This document shows, piece after piece, positions 1 through 5,019 of a stretch of DNA of 7,053 nucleotides (the first letter of the stretch is position 1; every line of letters starts with the position of its first letter). The translations under genes and the position numbers were made by a program. The stretch comes from an uncultured Kineosporia sp. (GTDB taxonomy: Bacteria > Actinomycetota > Actinomycetes > Actinomycetales > Kineosporiaceae), in contig CALMAR010000427.1 of the NCBI GenBank assembly GCA_937859855.1, positions 1 to 7,053 of the forward strand, in the 5' to 3' direction. Under the pieces are notes generated by a model, which saw only the letters and a list, made by a program, of their open reading frames with translations, searched no databases and had not been told where the DNA came from.

Positions 1-1
1 C

Positions 2-172
2 CCCAACGGCCGGCACGACGACTTCGTCGACACTCTGGCCTACGCCGCGAGCACCCGGTTTGAGGAGTGGTTGCCCCCCGCTCTGACGCCGCGTCCGCAT
101 TCACCGGCCCGCGCGGCGCTGGACTACGGGTTGGACGTCACGATCGCAGACCCAATGCGTCAGGAATGGTGA
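2..172 (+). CDS. Phage terminase large subunit, C-terminal end (5' partial)
   Basis: The frame is open from the window edge to TGA at 170-172 and gives 56 residues. Near its start is GRHDDFVDTLAYAAS, which matches the end of the RNase H-like nuclease domain of TerL proteins, where a D-D-x-x-D-A/T-L-A-x-A segment supplies a metal-binding acidic residue. In the family this nuclease cuts concatemeric phage DNA during packaging. The remaining roughly 35 residues form a short tail (FEEWLPPALTP...) with no motif I know. Whether the protein is complete upstream cannot be seen. Other DNA-packaging or RNase H-fold nucleases share the motif, so TerL is the most likely reading, not a proven one. Confidence 0.62.
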   Translation, partial: PNGRHDDFVDTLAYAASTRFEEWLPPALTPRPHSPARAALDYGLDVTIADPMRQEW

Positions 173-288
173 TGGCCATCGGACTACTCGTTGCTTCCGC
201 TCAGCAGGCCAGCCTTGCGCAGGCCGGCCGCGGGAACCGGACTCTGGGCGGGGCGACCCCCTCGACTACGGCCGCGCCGAATGGTTAA
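172..288 (+). CDS. Short ORF coupled to the terminase stop
   Basis: An ATG at 172 shares its A with the terminase TGA (TGATG), the classic geometry of translational coupling. An in-frame ATG at 166 is also possible. The 38-residue product begins MAIGLLVASAQQASLAQAG and becomes Ser/Thr/Pro-rich. I do not recognise it. It could be the surviving start of the next phage gene, such as a portal gene, with the rest lost when the minus-strand PadR module was joined. Its end overlaps the convergent membrane-protein gene by 23 bases. It may equally be fortuitous. Confidence 0.3.
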   Translation: MAIGLLVASAQQASLAQAGRGNRTLGGATPSTTAAPNG

Positions 289-808
289 CGGCCGTAAGGT
301 TCAGCATCCCCCGGCTCTCGCCCTGCGGCCCCTCAAGTGCTTCGCTGCCACTCAGTGATCGGGTTCGCCTACCTGGCGGTGCGTAGAGATCATCGGATTC
401 TGGGCGGGAGACGGCACTGATGCGCTGGGTCAAGCGCTGGATATCCCTCTGTTGCTTCTGGACCTCGGCCATCAGGGCGAGCGTCTGGGCGTCCCGCTCT
501 TTGATCAGCTCCAGGGGATTTCTCCAAAGCCTACGGATGAGTCTGGCGGCGCGGCGGGTGGCACGTTCCCGGCGCCGCGCTCCGAGGCCGTCGAACAGGG
601 CCTGGGACAGCTGGCAGCCGACCCACCAGAACCTGTCCCGCCGCGGAATCTTGTACAGCTCCGCGATCCGCTCCCGCCGGCGGGGATCATCGGCGGGATA
701 GATGCGAGCGATCAACTGCATGAAGAAGTCGGGAAAGAACCCGAGCGCCATCGATGCCAAGGCAGCGGAGCCGAGCAGCCACAGGATGATGTCGCGGATA
801 ATGGCCAT
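266..808 (-). CDS. Membrane-anchored coiled-coil protein, PadR partner
   Basis: A 180-residue protein. Residues about 5-30 form a hydrophobic segment (IIRDIILWLLGSAALASMALGFF), probably one membrane anchor. A charged region with RRRERIAELYKIPRRDRFWWVG follows. Residues about 97-133 are a likely coiled coil (ELIKERDAQTLALMAEVQKQ and onward), and the tail is polar and low in complexity. No enzymatic motif is visible. The ATG at 808 shares a base with the TGA of the upstream padR-like gene (TGATG), so the two are translationally coupled and probably co-repressed. Actinobacterial PadR genes are often paired with the membrane protein they control, so a role in envelope or stress response is possible. 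The exact function is unknown. Confidence 0.75.
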   Translation of the reverse strand: MAIIRDIILWLLGSAALASMALGFFPDFFMQLIARIYPADDPRRRERIAELYKIPRRDRFWWVGCQLSQALFDGLGARRRERATRRAARLIRRLWRNPLELIKERDAQTLALMAEVQKQQRDIQRLTQRISAVSRPESDDLYAPPGRRTRSLSGSEALEGPQGESRGMLNLTAVNHSARP

Positions 809-1146
809 CAGGCAGTCCCCCAGCCCAGGCGGCGCGTGGATCCGGTGGGCTGCGGGGCGGACGCGAGGAGCTGGCTCAGGCCGCCCCGGCCTTCCTCGGT
901 GAGTTCGTAGTAGCGGCGCGGCGGCCGCTTCTCCTTCGCTGTTTCGGCGGGGTCTTCCCAGCCGTCGACGAGCCAGCCCATCTCGTACCAGCGCTGCAGC
1001 ATCGGATACAGGACGCCGGAGCGGATGTCCCCGGCGGCCTTGCTCAATTCGTAGCCATAGTGCCGGCTCGTGCTGTCGGCGAGGATGGCAGCGGCGACGG
1101 CGAGTTGCGCTTGGGTGCGGCGCGGTTTCGTCTCTCGGGACCTCAT
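808..1146 (-). CDS. PadR-family transcriptional regulator
   Basis: A 112-residue protein of normal size for short PadR repressors. It carries the family's winged-helix signature: the helix-turn-helix region at about 12-35 with HYGYELSKAAG, then RSGVLYPMLQRWYEMGWLVD in the recognition and wing-lead region, then KRPPRRYYELTEEGR in the wing. PadR proteins bind inverted repeats near their own promoters and release DNA on ligand binding or stress. The ATG at 1146 has no good Shine-Dalgarno. A TAnnnT hexamer on the same strand (TATTCT, 1160-1155) ends eight bases before it, so the message may be leaderless. A perfect inverted repeat spans this promoter, which suggests autoregulation. It is coupled to the downstream membrane-protein gene. 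Confidence 0.9.
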   Translation of the reverse strand: MRSRETKPRRTQAQLAVAAAILADSTSRHYGYELSKAAGDIRSGVLYPMLQRWYEMGWLVDGWEDPAETAKEKRPPRRYYELTEEGRGGLSQLLASAPQPTGSTRRLGWGTA

Positions 1147-1148
1147 GG

Positions 1149-1178
1149 AACTCTAGAATACATAGGTTGGCTAGAGTT
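1149..1178. promoter_or_regulatory. Perfect inverted repeat, likely PadR operator/promoter
   Basis: AACTCTAG (1149-1156) and CTAGAGTT (1171-1178) are exact reverse complements separated by 14 bases. The centre-to-centre spacing is 22 bp, about two helical turns. That fits a dimer binding successive major grooves on one face. The left arm begins two bases upstream of the padR-like ATG and overlaps its probable -10 (TATTCT on the minus strand). A matching -35 is weak. Binding by the PadR protein is inferred from position. Confidence 0.6.
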
Positions 1179-1201
1179 GTAGTGCGGACGGGAGGCCCAC
1201 T

Positions 1202-1261
1202 GTGTCTGCAGTGCTCTCGATGGTCAGGGGGGCTCAGTCCTCCCTGGTCCAGGGCAACTAG
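1202..1261 (+). CDS. Possible 19-residue leader peptide or gene remnant
   Basis: GTG at 1202 is preceded by GGAGG (1191-1195) at six-base spacing, a textbook ribosome binding site. The frame MSAVLSMVRGAQSSLVQGN stops at TAG 1259-1261. It starts divergently from the padR-like gene, downstream of the inverted repeat, and its end overlaps the stop of the convergent gene at 1258-1260. It may be a decapitated gene start left by a rearrangement, a small peptide, or chance. Confidence 0.25.
   Translation: MSAVLSMVRGAQSSLVQGN
1225..1254. terminator. Weak hairpin region downstream of the helical gene
   Basis: CCCTGGTCCAGGG (1242-1254) is a near-palindrome just after the minus-strand stop at 1258-1260. 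Its left half can alternatively pair with CAGGG at 1225-1229. There is no T-run. A factor-dependent or hairpin-only terminator of the actinobacterial type is possible, but the evidence is weak. Confidence 0.25.
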
Positions 1262-1974
1262 TCCTGCTCGCTCTGCAGGCCGGCCTCGCGAAGGCGGCTG
1301 AGGACTTCTCGGCCGAACTCGGTGGGCCGCCAGTGTTCAGCTGAGCCGACGCTGGCGATCGCCGCTGGGTCGAATAGGCGCGGGTCGCTTGTTGCCAGGC
1401 CGCCGCTCTCAAGCGCGGACATGATCCGCGAGAACGCGACACCGTAGCCCATGCGATCGTGAAGAGTTCCCAGGCCGACGCCGTCGATCAAGGCGGCGCG
1501 GACACCATCATCACCATGCTCCAGGACGACGAGGGTCTCCAGATGCGGGCGCTCCAGAACCGAGAGAGCGTCGATGACCTGCTGCTCAAGGTCGAGCTTT
1601 GTCTCGCTCTCCGCCAGCAGGCCGCCAGCCAGAGCACGGCCCAGCGCGACGATTCGGGCCGGGTACCTTGCGGTGGCGGCGCCCGCGGCGGCGCTGACGG
1701 CCAGGTGCAGCCGGTCCGGATCTGACTCGGCTCGGTCAATTAGGGATTCGGCCGCCTGGCCTGCTGATTCCGCGGCGTGCGCCCACATGACGGCAGCGCG
1801 GGCTTGCTGCCAGGAGGTCTCACGCTGAGCCAGCTTGAGCGCCCGGGAGAACAAGGGGATCAGGCCCGCCAGCGCGCCCCGATGAGGATCGGCCATCACG
1901 CCGATGGCGGCCTCCGCGATCATGTCGGCGCCGATGCCTTGGAACGGCTGAGTGAGGTCGATGTCGTCAATCAC
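1258..1974 (-). CDS. Helical protein of unknown function with C-terminal winged-helix-like end
   Basis: A 238-residue, Ala/Leu-rich, almost all-helical soluble protein. Residues 35-75 and 80-120 form amphipathic helices. Residues 126-152 (DLEQQVIDALSVLERPHLETLV) resemble the helical hairpin of actinobacterial hypothetical proteins distantly like the DUF4393/Abi-alpha group. The end, HWRPTEFGREVLSRLREAG at about 215-232, looks like the last helix and wing of a winged-helix domain. Assignment to a named family is uncertain. The GTG at 1974 starts the frame with no clear Shine-Dalgarno. It lies 87 bases downstream of the HTH gene on the same strand, so the two are probably co-transcribed. The pairing suggests a regulated accessory module, possibly defensive, which is inference only. 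Confidence 0.72.
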   Translation of the reverse strand: MIDDIDLTQPFQGIGADMIAEAAIGVMADPHRGALAGLIPLFSRALKLAQRETSWQQARAAVMWAHAAESAGQAAESLIDRAESDPDRLHLAVSAAAGAATARYPARIVALGRALAGGLLAESETKLDLEQQVIDALSVLERPHLETLVVLEHGDDGVRAALIDGVGLGTLHDRMGYGVAFSRIMSALESGGLATSDPRLFDPAAIASVGSAEHWRPTEFGREVLSRLREAGLQSEQD

Positions 1975-2061
1975 GGGCTGCAGTCTGACCGGAGCCCCAT
2001 CGGCCTCGTACGGTGCTGGATCGCTGATCCGATGTCGGGGACAGGGGTGATCCCGACTGGA

Positions 2062-2331
2062 TCATTCGATAGTCCGATCAAGCACAAACTGGCGGACGTG
2101 ATCATTACGGAACATGCGCACCTTGCGGCCTGGACCTCCCCGGCGAGAAGCATCGTCGCCCAGATACACGAAGGGCAGCGCCCCGCTCTTGGCCGCTGAG
2201 TGAACCCAGTCACTGGAATGGCCCAGCAACTTGCCCACCTCGGCCGCTGACCGGAGCGGAAACATCCCTTCCGGGTCTTCATTTGCTTCGCCAGTCAGCT
2301 CCGCCAGCGTTTCGTCCTCTCGACTTCGCAC
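2062..2331 (-). CDS. Small excisionase/MerR-like HTH DNA-binding protein
   Basis: The segment FPLRSAAEVGKLLGHSSDW, followed by VHSAAKSGALPFVYLG, a basic stretch, and MFRNDHVRQFVLDR, follows the HTH_17/excisionase pattern: 'L-x-x-A-A-E-x-x-x-x-L-G', then '(S)-G-x-L-P', then an R-rich wing and a final helix. Such proteins bind DNA as excisionases or small regulators. A nine-residue basic insert (GDDASRRGG) lengthens the wing. The frame is open upstream to 2559, but residues there look non-coding. I chose GTG 2331 (89 residues) because the acidic lead-in and the HTH begin after it. No good ribosome site supports it, and ATG 2265 (67 residues) is an alternative. It is probably the first gene of an operon with the helical gene at 1258-1974. 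Confidence 0.65.
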   Translation of the reverse strand: MRSREDETLAELTGEANEDPEGMFPLRSAAEVGKLLGHSSDWVHSAAKSGALPFVYLGDDASRRGGPGRKVRMFRNDHVRQFVLDRTIE

Positions 2332-2494
2332 GCCAGGAGCATCAGGGAGAGTCGATCCCCCGGCGTGGCCGCCAGGCCGCTCACTCGCTGATCCCGTGCG
2401 ATCTGCCGGCCACCAGGCGACCGGACGGCCTACCCTGGGAGCGGGGTCGAGGTCTTCAAACCAACGCCGTCCCGCCAGGGTCGGCTCGCAGGCC

Positions 2495-2504
2495 GGGAGG
2501 CCCC
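2495..2504 (+). promoter_or_regulatory. Ribosome binding site that fixes the start at 2505
   Basis: GGGAGG at 2495-2500 lies four bases before GTG 2505. It marks that GTG as the start, although the frame stays open upstream to 2283 in sequence that does not look like protein. Confidence 0.55.
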
Positions 2505-2843
2505 GTGACGAACCTCGATCAGACCGTTGCCGCCCAGGTTGATGCGGCGATGCGGCCACTCATGGCGAGGGCTGACCAGTTGATGGCCGATGCCCGCCCG
2601 CTGTTGCAGGAACGCCGCGACGCGTTGCTAACGGACGCGGTCAGGTCCGGGCGGATCGCCGCCACCGACCGGCCCAAGTGGGAGCAGTGGGCCGGCCAGG
2701 CGCCGGGCGTGGTGGCGGAGGTGCTGGCGTCGACGGCCCCAGGCGCTGCGGTTCCCGTGAACTGGGATGGCGTCGTCCCGGATGACGTGGCGGATGAGGC
2801 CGAGTACCGGCGGCTGACCGCGAGCTTGAACTGGCGCGACTGA
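2505..2843 (+). CDS. Phage protease I/scaffold-like small protein
   Basis: A 112-residue protein. Residues 1-40 are helical and charged (NLDQTVAAQVDAAMRPLMAR and onward). Residues 41-80 contain LLTDAVRSGRIAATDRPKWEQW, then AEVLASTAPG. This is the pattern 'A-V/I-x-x-G-R-I-x-P/T-x-x-R-x-x-W ... L-A-x-x-A-P-G' seen at the C-terminus of Mu-like phage protease I and related scaffolds. In phage Mu this part is also made separately as scaffold Z from an internal start, so a stand-alone version could serve as a capsid scaffold. No protease catalytic region is present. It points the same way as the terminase and tape-measure pieces, but capsid genes are missing around it, so it may be a leftover. The family call is from motif memory. 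Confidence 0.6.
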   Translation: MTNLDQTVAAQVDAAMRPLMARADQLMADARPLLQERRDALLTDAVRSGRIAATDRPKWEQWAGQAPGVVAEVLASTAPGAAVPVNWDGVVPDDVADEAEYRRLTASLNWRD

Positions 2844-2935
2844 ACCGCCGAAAGCGCCTGCCCTGTAACGTCTCTCGCTGGGAGCGGACGGCGGCTACCA
2901 TGGATCTCGGGGTCGAGGGTCCACGACTGCCGCCA

Positions 2936-2962
2936 CCCGCCCGGGTGAAATGTTAGGGCGGG
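2936..2962. terminator. GC-rich hairpin between the scaffold-like and tape-measure-like genes
   Basis: CCCGCCC (2936-2942) and GGGCGGG (2956-2962) are perfect complementary arms around a 13-base loop. It sits 93 bases after the scaffold-like stop and ends 26 bases before the next start. There is no T-run. It could be a terminator or a 5'-leader structure. The rest of 2844-2987 shows no convincing gene. Confidence 0.3.
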
Positions 2963-2987
2963 GCGGCCTGATCCGAGGAGAACCGCT

Positions 2988-3158
2988 ATGGCCGGGCCCT
3001 TGCTCACCGCCTACATAGATGTCCGCGCGAAAGCGGACTCCCTCAGGCCCGACATCGAGGGGCCGGCAGGCCCTCGCCCTCGTCCTTCACCTGTAGCCGG
3101 TACCCGCCGACGTCCACCGAGCGCTCGCGGATGCCCGTCATCGACCCGGGCCGGCTAG
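2988..3158 (+). pseudogene. Truncated N-terminus, tape-measure-like protein
   Basis: GAGGAG (2975-2980) lies seven bases before ATG 2988, a strong ribosome site for a real gene start. The product begins MAGPLLTAYIDVRAKADSLR and then PDIE. This resembles the first strand-turn-helix of actinophage tail tape-measure proteins (x-A-Y-I/V-x-V-R-x-x-x-x-x-x-R-x-D-I/L). After about residue 24 the frame turns into Pro/Arg-rich sequence that is antisense to a hydrolase fragment, and it stops at TAG 3156-3158 after 56 residues. Tape-measure proteins are normally many hundreds of residues, so only the start survives. The gene start is well supported and the family call is tentative. Confidence 0.45.
3043..3141 (-). 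pseudogene. Alpha/beta hydrolase, N-terminal fragment
   Basis: The ATG at 3141 overlaps the stop of the XRE gene as ATGA. The first 24 residues, MTGIRERSVDVGGYRLQVKD and then EGEG, are a typical alpha/beta hydrolase opening: beta-strand 1 and 2 'V-x-V-G-G-x-R-L-x-V-x-x-x-G-E-G'. Normally a P-V-L-L-L-H-G oxyanion segment comes next. Here the frame instead runs into a few unrelated residues and stops at 3043-3045. Loss of homology at about 3061-3069 marks a deletion or recombination junction with the plus-strand tape-measure-like piece. No catalytic residue remains, so it is non-functional. The overlap with XRE suggests the intact pair was a repressor-hydrolase operon. Confidence 0.6.
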
Positions 3159-3452
3159 ACCCATGAGCCTCAGGTCAGCGGGGTCGACACCCTCGGCCAG
3201 CTTGATCAAGGGAACATCGAGTGCCTGGCATAACGACACCAGCTCATCGACCTTGACCGTTCGGTCACCGTTCTCGATCCGAGTGATTGTGGAGCGGTCC
3301 ACGCCGATCAGGCGCGCCAGCTCGCCCTGATCCATCCGGCGCCGAACCCGCTCGGCGGCGATGTTCTGGGTCAGCACAGAGCTGAGTGAGCGGCGGCGAA
3401 TGGGAGGCATGCCGCTCATTCTTCCTCGGCGGTGGGTCTGTGGCTCTGGCAT
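3138..3452 (-). CDS. XRE-family (HTH_3) transcriptional regulator
   Basis: A 104-residue protein. Residues about 30-86 form a Cro/C1-type helix-turn-helix: NIAAERVRRRMDQGELARLI, then GVDRSTITRIENGDRTVKVD, then LVSLCQALDVPL. A basic tail of about 20 residues precedes it (RRGRMSGMPPIRRRS). ATG 3452 has GGGAGG at five-base spacing. A second possible start is ATG 3419, after GAGGA. The first 11 residues overlap little of the divergent gene, which begins only 11 bases away. The gene is followed by the hydrolase fragment with an ATGA overlap. It likely represses its own operon and perhaps the divergent gene. The operator is not obvious in the tiny intergenic space. Confidence 0.88.
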   Translation of the reverse strand: MPEPQTHRRGRMSGMPPIRRRSLSSVLTQNIAAERVRRRMDQGELARLIGVDRSTITRIENGDRTVKVDELVSLCQALDVPLIKLAEGVDPADLRLMGLAGPGR

Positions 3453-3463
3453 CCTCGCCTCCC

Positions 3464-3928
3464 ATGCTGCAACGGGACGGGTTCGCGTGGGTTGTGGACA
3501 GCGCTCAAGTGGTGGGCGCCTTCGGTGCGCTCATTGCGATCGGCTTCGCGGCCTGGTCGATCGTCGTTGCCAAGCGCCAGGCGGCCGAGTCTAACGAGGC
3601 CCTGATCAGGGAACGCAGGATCGACTTCTATCTCGCTGGGCTCCGTGAACTCGGTCAGGCCATCCGAATCAACCCAGCTCCAGGCAGGCGCACTGCCGAG
3701 GTACAGATCGCTGATGCCCAGCCCCGAGTCGCGGTCGCGGCCCTACTGCTTCCGGCTGACCTGGTGCCATACACCCGGGCATGCCTTCATCTACCTACCA
3801 CTCAAGCGGCCGAGGCAGAGGCCACCAGAGGGGGCTCGCGTCGTTACTGGCACGCGGACATCGACCGGATCCAGTCGGAGATCGACAGCGCTGTGGAGCG
3901 GCTCCTCAGCATGAGGTCGCTCGGCTGA
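3464..3928 (+). CDS. Single-TM protein with cytoplasmic helical domain, unknown function
   Basis: A 154-residue protein from ATG 3464. Residues 17-36 (VVGAFGALIAIGFAAWSIVV) form one membrane helix. A long charged helix follows (AKRQAAESNEALIRERRIDF), and the C-terminal half ends in another amphipathic helix (DIDRIQSEIDSAVERLLSM). An N-terminal anchor plus coiled region is common in uncharacterised actinobacterial proteins. No catalytic motif is seen. The frame is open upstream to 3386, but that part is antisense to the XRE gene and reads as non-coding. No clear ribosome site precedes 3464, and a GTG further in is possible. It is divergent from XRE with 11 bases between starts, so shared control is likely. 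Confidence 0.68.
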   Translation: MLQRDGFAWVVDSAQVVGAFGALIAIGFAAWSIVVAKRQAAESNEALIRERRIDFYLAGLRELGQAIRINPAPGRRTAEVQIADAQPRVAVAALLLPADLVPYTRACLHLPTTQAAEAEATRGGSRRYWHADIDRIQSEIDSAVERLLSMRSLG

Positions 3929-4070
3929 ACTCTGGCGCCGGCCCAGCGAGCACCACATCCAGACCTCCCCCCTCCAGTCCGACTGGCTGACGTGGGCAAG
4001 TCTGATGAAGTGGCCCGCCGAGCTGGCCTTCCTGTAGCGCTCCGCCAGCAACATCGGCGAGCGCCGTTGA
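3927..4070 (+). pseudogene. C-terminal fragment of unknown family, copy A
   Basis: In the frame starting at 3927 the translation runs ELWRRPSEHHIQTSPLQSDW, then LTWASLMKWPAELAFL, TAG at 4035-4037, then RSASNIGERR and TGA at 4068-4070. It aligns without gaps to the end of copy B at 5664-5792: HHIQT/HQIQT, KWPAELAFL/EWPAELAYL, SNIGER/FNLHER. At DNA level, 13 bases around GCCGAGCTGGCCT are identical. The N-terminal part is missing, because the preceding gene stops at 3928 in another frame. I do not recognise the family. It is a degraded duplicate. Confidence 0.55.
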
Positions 4071-4110
4071 CCGAGCTCGTAAGTCTGTTAGATCTGGTCG
4101 CGCTGGCCGC

Positions 4111-4354
4111 TGCAGGTTCCCCCGGAAGCAGCGCTGCGGCGCCCGAACCCGGACCGGTCCGAACTGCAGGAGCTGGGCCATCGTCGGAGGGAACCCGATG
4201 CCGGAGGCACGGCGGAGGCAGTCCTGCCGTACGGGCGATTGCTGACGAGCGCGTCCGCCAGTCATCCGCCATGGCCGCCGCTCAGCGACTGGGCCTGGCG
4301 TGTGGACCGGCCATCGTCCCCGCCCGTGAGGTCGCGGCCTATTCCTCGGCATGA
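4111..4354 (+). pseudogene. Frameshifted zinc-finger-like 'HGGGSPAVR' protein
   Basis: Frame 1 reads RFPRKQRCGARTRTGPNC and RSWAIVGG. Skipping one base at about 4191-4193 moves to the frame that reads TRCRRHGGGSPAVRAIADER and runs to TGA 4352-4354. Joined, the Cys/His pattern is C-x9-C-x10-C-x2-H followed by G-G-G-S-P-A-V-R. That matches a family of small phage and mobile-element proteins of form C-x10-C-x10-C-x2-H-G-G-x-x-P-x-V-R, often encoded near packaging or HNH genes. Neither half alone makes sense. The frame-1 half has no clear start: it is open from 4009 and similarity begins near 4111. The stop overlaps the next start as ATGA. A sequencing error in the GGGAACCC context is an alternative to true decay. 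Confidence 0.6.
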
Positions 4355-4899
4355 TTAAGCCATCGCGACCGGCAAGGCAGAAGGGGCTAGCAAGCAGAAT
4401 GGCTCAGATGAAGGAGGGCCCGTTCACCCTCGTGGCCCTTACGCACTTGGACAAGGTGGGTGGAAGGCATGTTTTGCCGACTGAATTTGTGATGGTCCAC
4501 GCAGCCGATTCAACAGCGCGACCTCCGGAACCCGACTTCGACGCCGATCTAAAGACGTTGTGTGGCGAGTGGATTAGATGCCTGCTGCCGATGAACTTCA
4601 AGGCCGATGAGCCGGGCGCCTGCCCAGAGTGTGCGCAGTACGTATCGACTGGGACACGCTGGCAGTCGAGGCCTTACCTCGGCCACGAGTACGACTCCCC
4701 CGCACCGGAGAAGTACAGATGTGTAGGTGGTCCGCTTAACCAGAAGCTCATGTCGTTCCCAGCTGACGCAGACTTCGAGGCGCCACCTCGATCATTTCGC
4801 TGGCCGTTCGGGGACGACAACGGGCTCCTTTATCAGCGCCGCAAGTCACCTACAGTGCGGGAGCGCTGGATCTACGTGGTGACCAATGCAGAAAGCTAG
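4351..4899 (+). CDS. CxxC-containing protein of unknown function
   Basis: A 182-residue protein. Cys71, Cys77, Cys91 and Cys94 (LCGEWIRC ... ACPEC), plus Cys124, suggest a small zinc site in the first half. The second half is aromatic and charged (DADFEAPPRSFRWPFGDDNG) and ends in RERWIYVVTNAES. There is no signal peptide or TM. The ATG at 4351 overlaps the stop of the frameshifted HGGGSPAVR gene as ATGA, which favours this start. ATG 4399 and ATG 4408 are in frame and would give a shorter N-terminus just before KEGPFTLVALTHLDK. Base composition is a little lower in GC than its neighbours, consistent with separate acquisition. I do not recognise a family. Confidence 0.68.
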   Translation: MIKPSRPARQKGLASRMAQMKEGPFTLVALTHLDKVGGRHVLPTEFVMVHAADSTARPPEPDFDADLKTLCGEWIRCLLPMNFKADEPGACPECAQYVSTGTRWQSRPYLGHEYDSPAPEKYRCVGGPLNQKLMSFPADADFEAPPRSFRWPFGDDNGLLYQRRKSPTVRERWIYVVTNAES

Positions 4900-4951
4900 C
4901 GACGACGAGAACTGACGTCTCGTCCAGGTCACCACCCTCCAGGACCTGAAC

Positions 4952-4965
4952 GCGGACCGGTCCGC
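4952..4965. repeat. 14-bp perfect palindrome
   Basis: GCGGACCGGTCCGC is its own reverse complement. It lies 53 bases after the CxxC-gene stop, in non-coding sequence. It may be a protein-binding site or a hairpin element. No T-run follows. Confidence 0.45.
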
Positions 4966-4984
4966 TCAAGGATCATCCGCCTAG

Positions 4985-5016
4985 CCCGGGATGGCCCGGT
5001 CCGCCATTGCCCGGGT
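4985..5016. terminator. Strong hairpin after the hydrolase fragment
   Basis: CCCGGG-ATGGC (4985-4995) pairs with GCCAT-TG-CCCGGG (5003-5015), giving 11 base pairs with a two-base bulge and a 7-base loop. On the minus strand it begins about four bases after the hydrolase stop at 5020-5022, where a terminator belongs. There is no T-tract, as is usual in GC-rich actinobacteria. It could also stop plus-strand transcripts from 4351-4899. Confidence 0.5.
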
Positions 5017-5019
5017 CGT

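Larger units (their letters stand above)
1..3060. mobile_element. Putative decayed prophage segment with minus-strand cargo
   Basis: Three plus-strand phage-like pieces lie in the usual morphogenesis order: terminase large subunit end, protease/scaffold-like protein, then a tape-measure-like N-terminus. Portal, capsid and head-tail genes are not visible between them, while two minus-strand regulator modules are. I infer a prophage that lost most structural genes and carries accessory modules. No integrase or attachment site is visible. The right edge is placed where the tape-measure-like frame loses sense and a minus-strand hydrolase frame begins. The left edge lies outside the window. The terminase call is the firmest of the three and the tape-measure call the weakest. 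Confidence 0.42.

Noticed and set aside
1971..2282. Minus-strand 103-codon frame overlapping the HTH gene
   Set aside because: It is Cys/Arg-rich, without motifs, and covers the same bases as the clear HTH reading.
2283..2504. Upstream extension of the scaffold-like gene to ATG 2283
   Set aside because: The translation is Pro/Arg-rich and partly antisense to the HTH gene, and a ribosome site sits right before GTG 2505.
2519..3007. Minus-strand 162-codon frame over the scaffold-like gene
   Set aside because: Its composition is Ser/Thr/Ala-rich antisense. The plus strand has a ribosome site and a family-like motif.
3844..4352. Two long minus-strand frames in 3844-4352
   Set aside because: Both are Arg/Pro/Ser-rich translations typical of antisense GC-rich DNA, with no motif. 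The plus strand holds recognisable fragments here.
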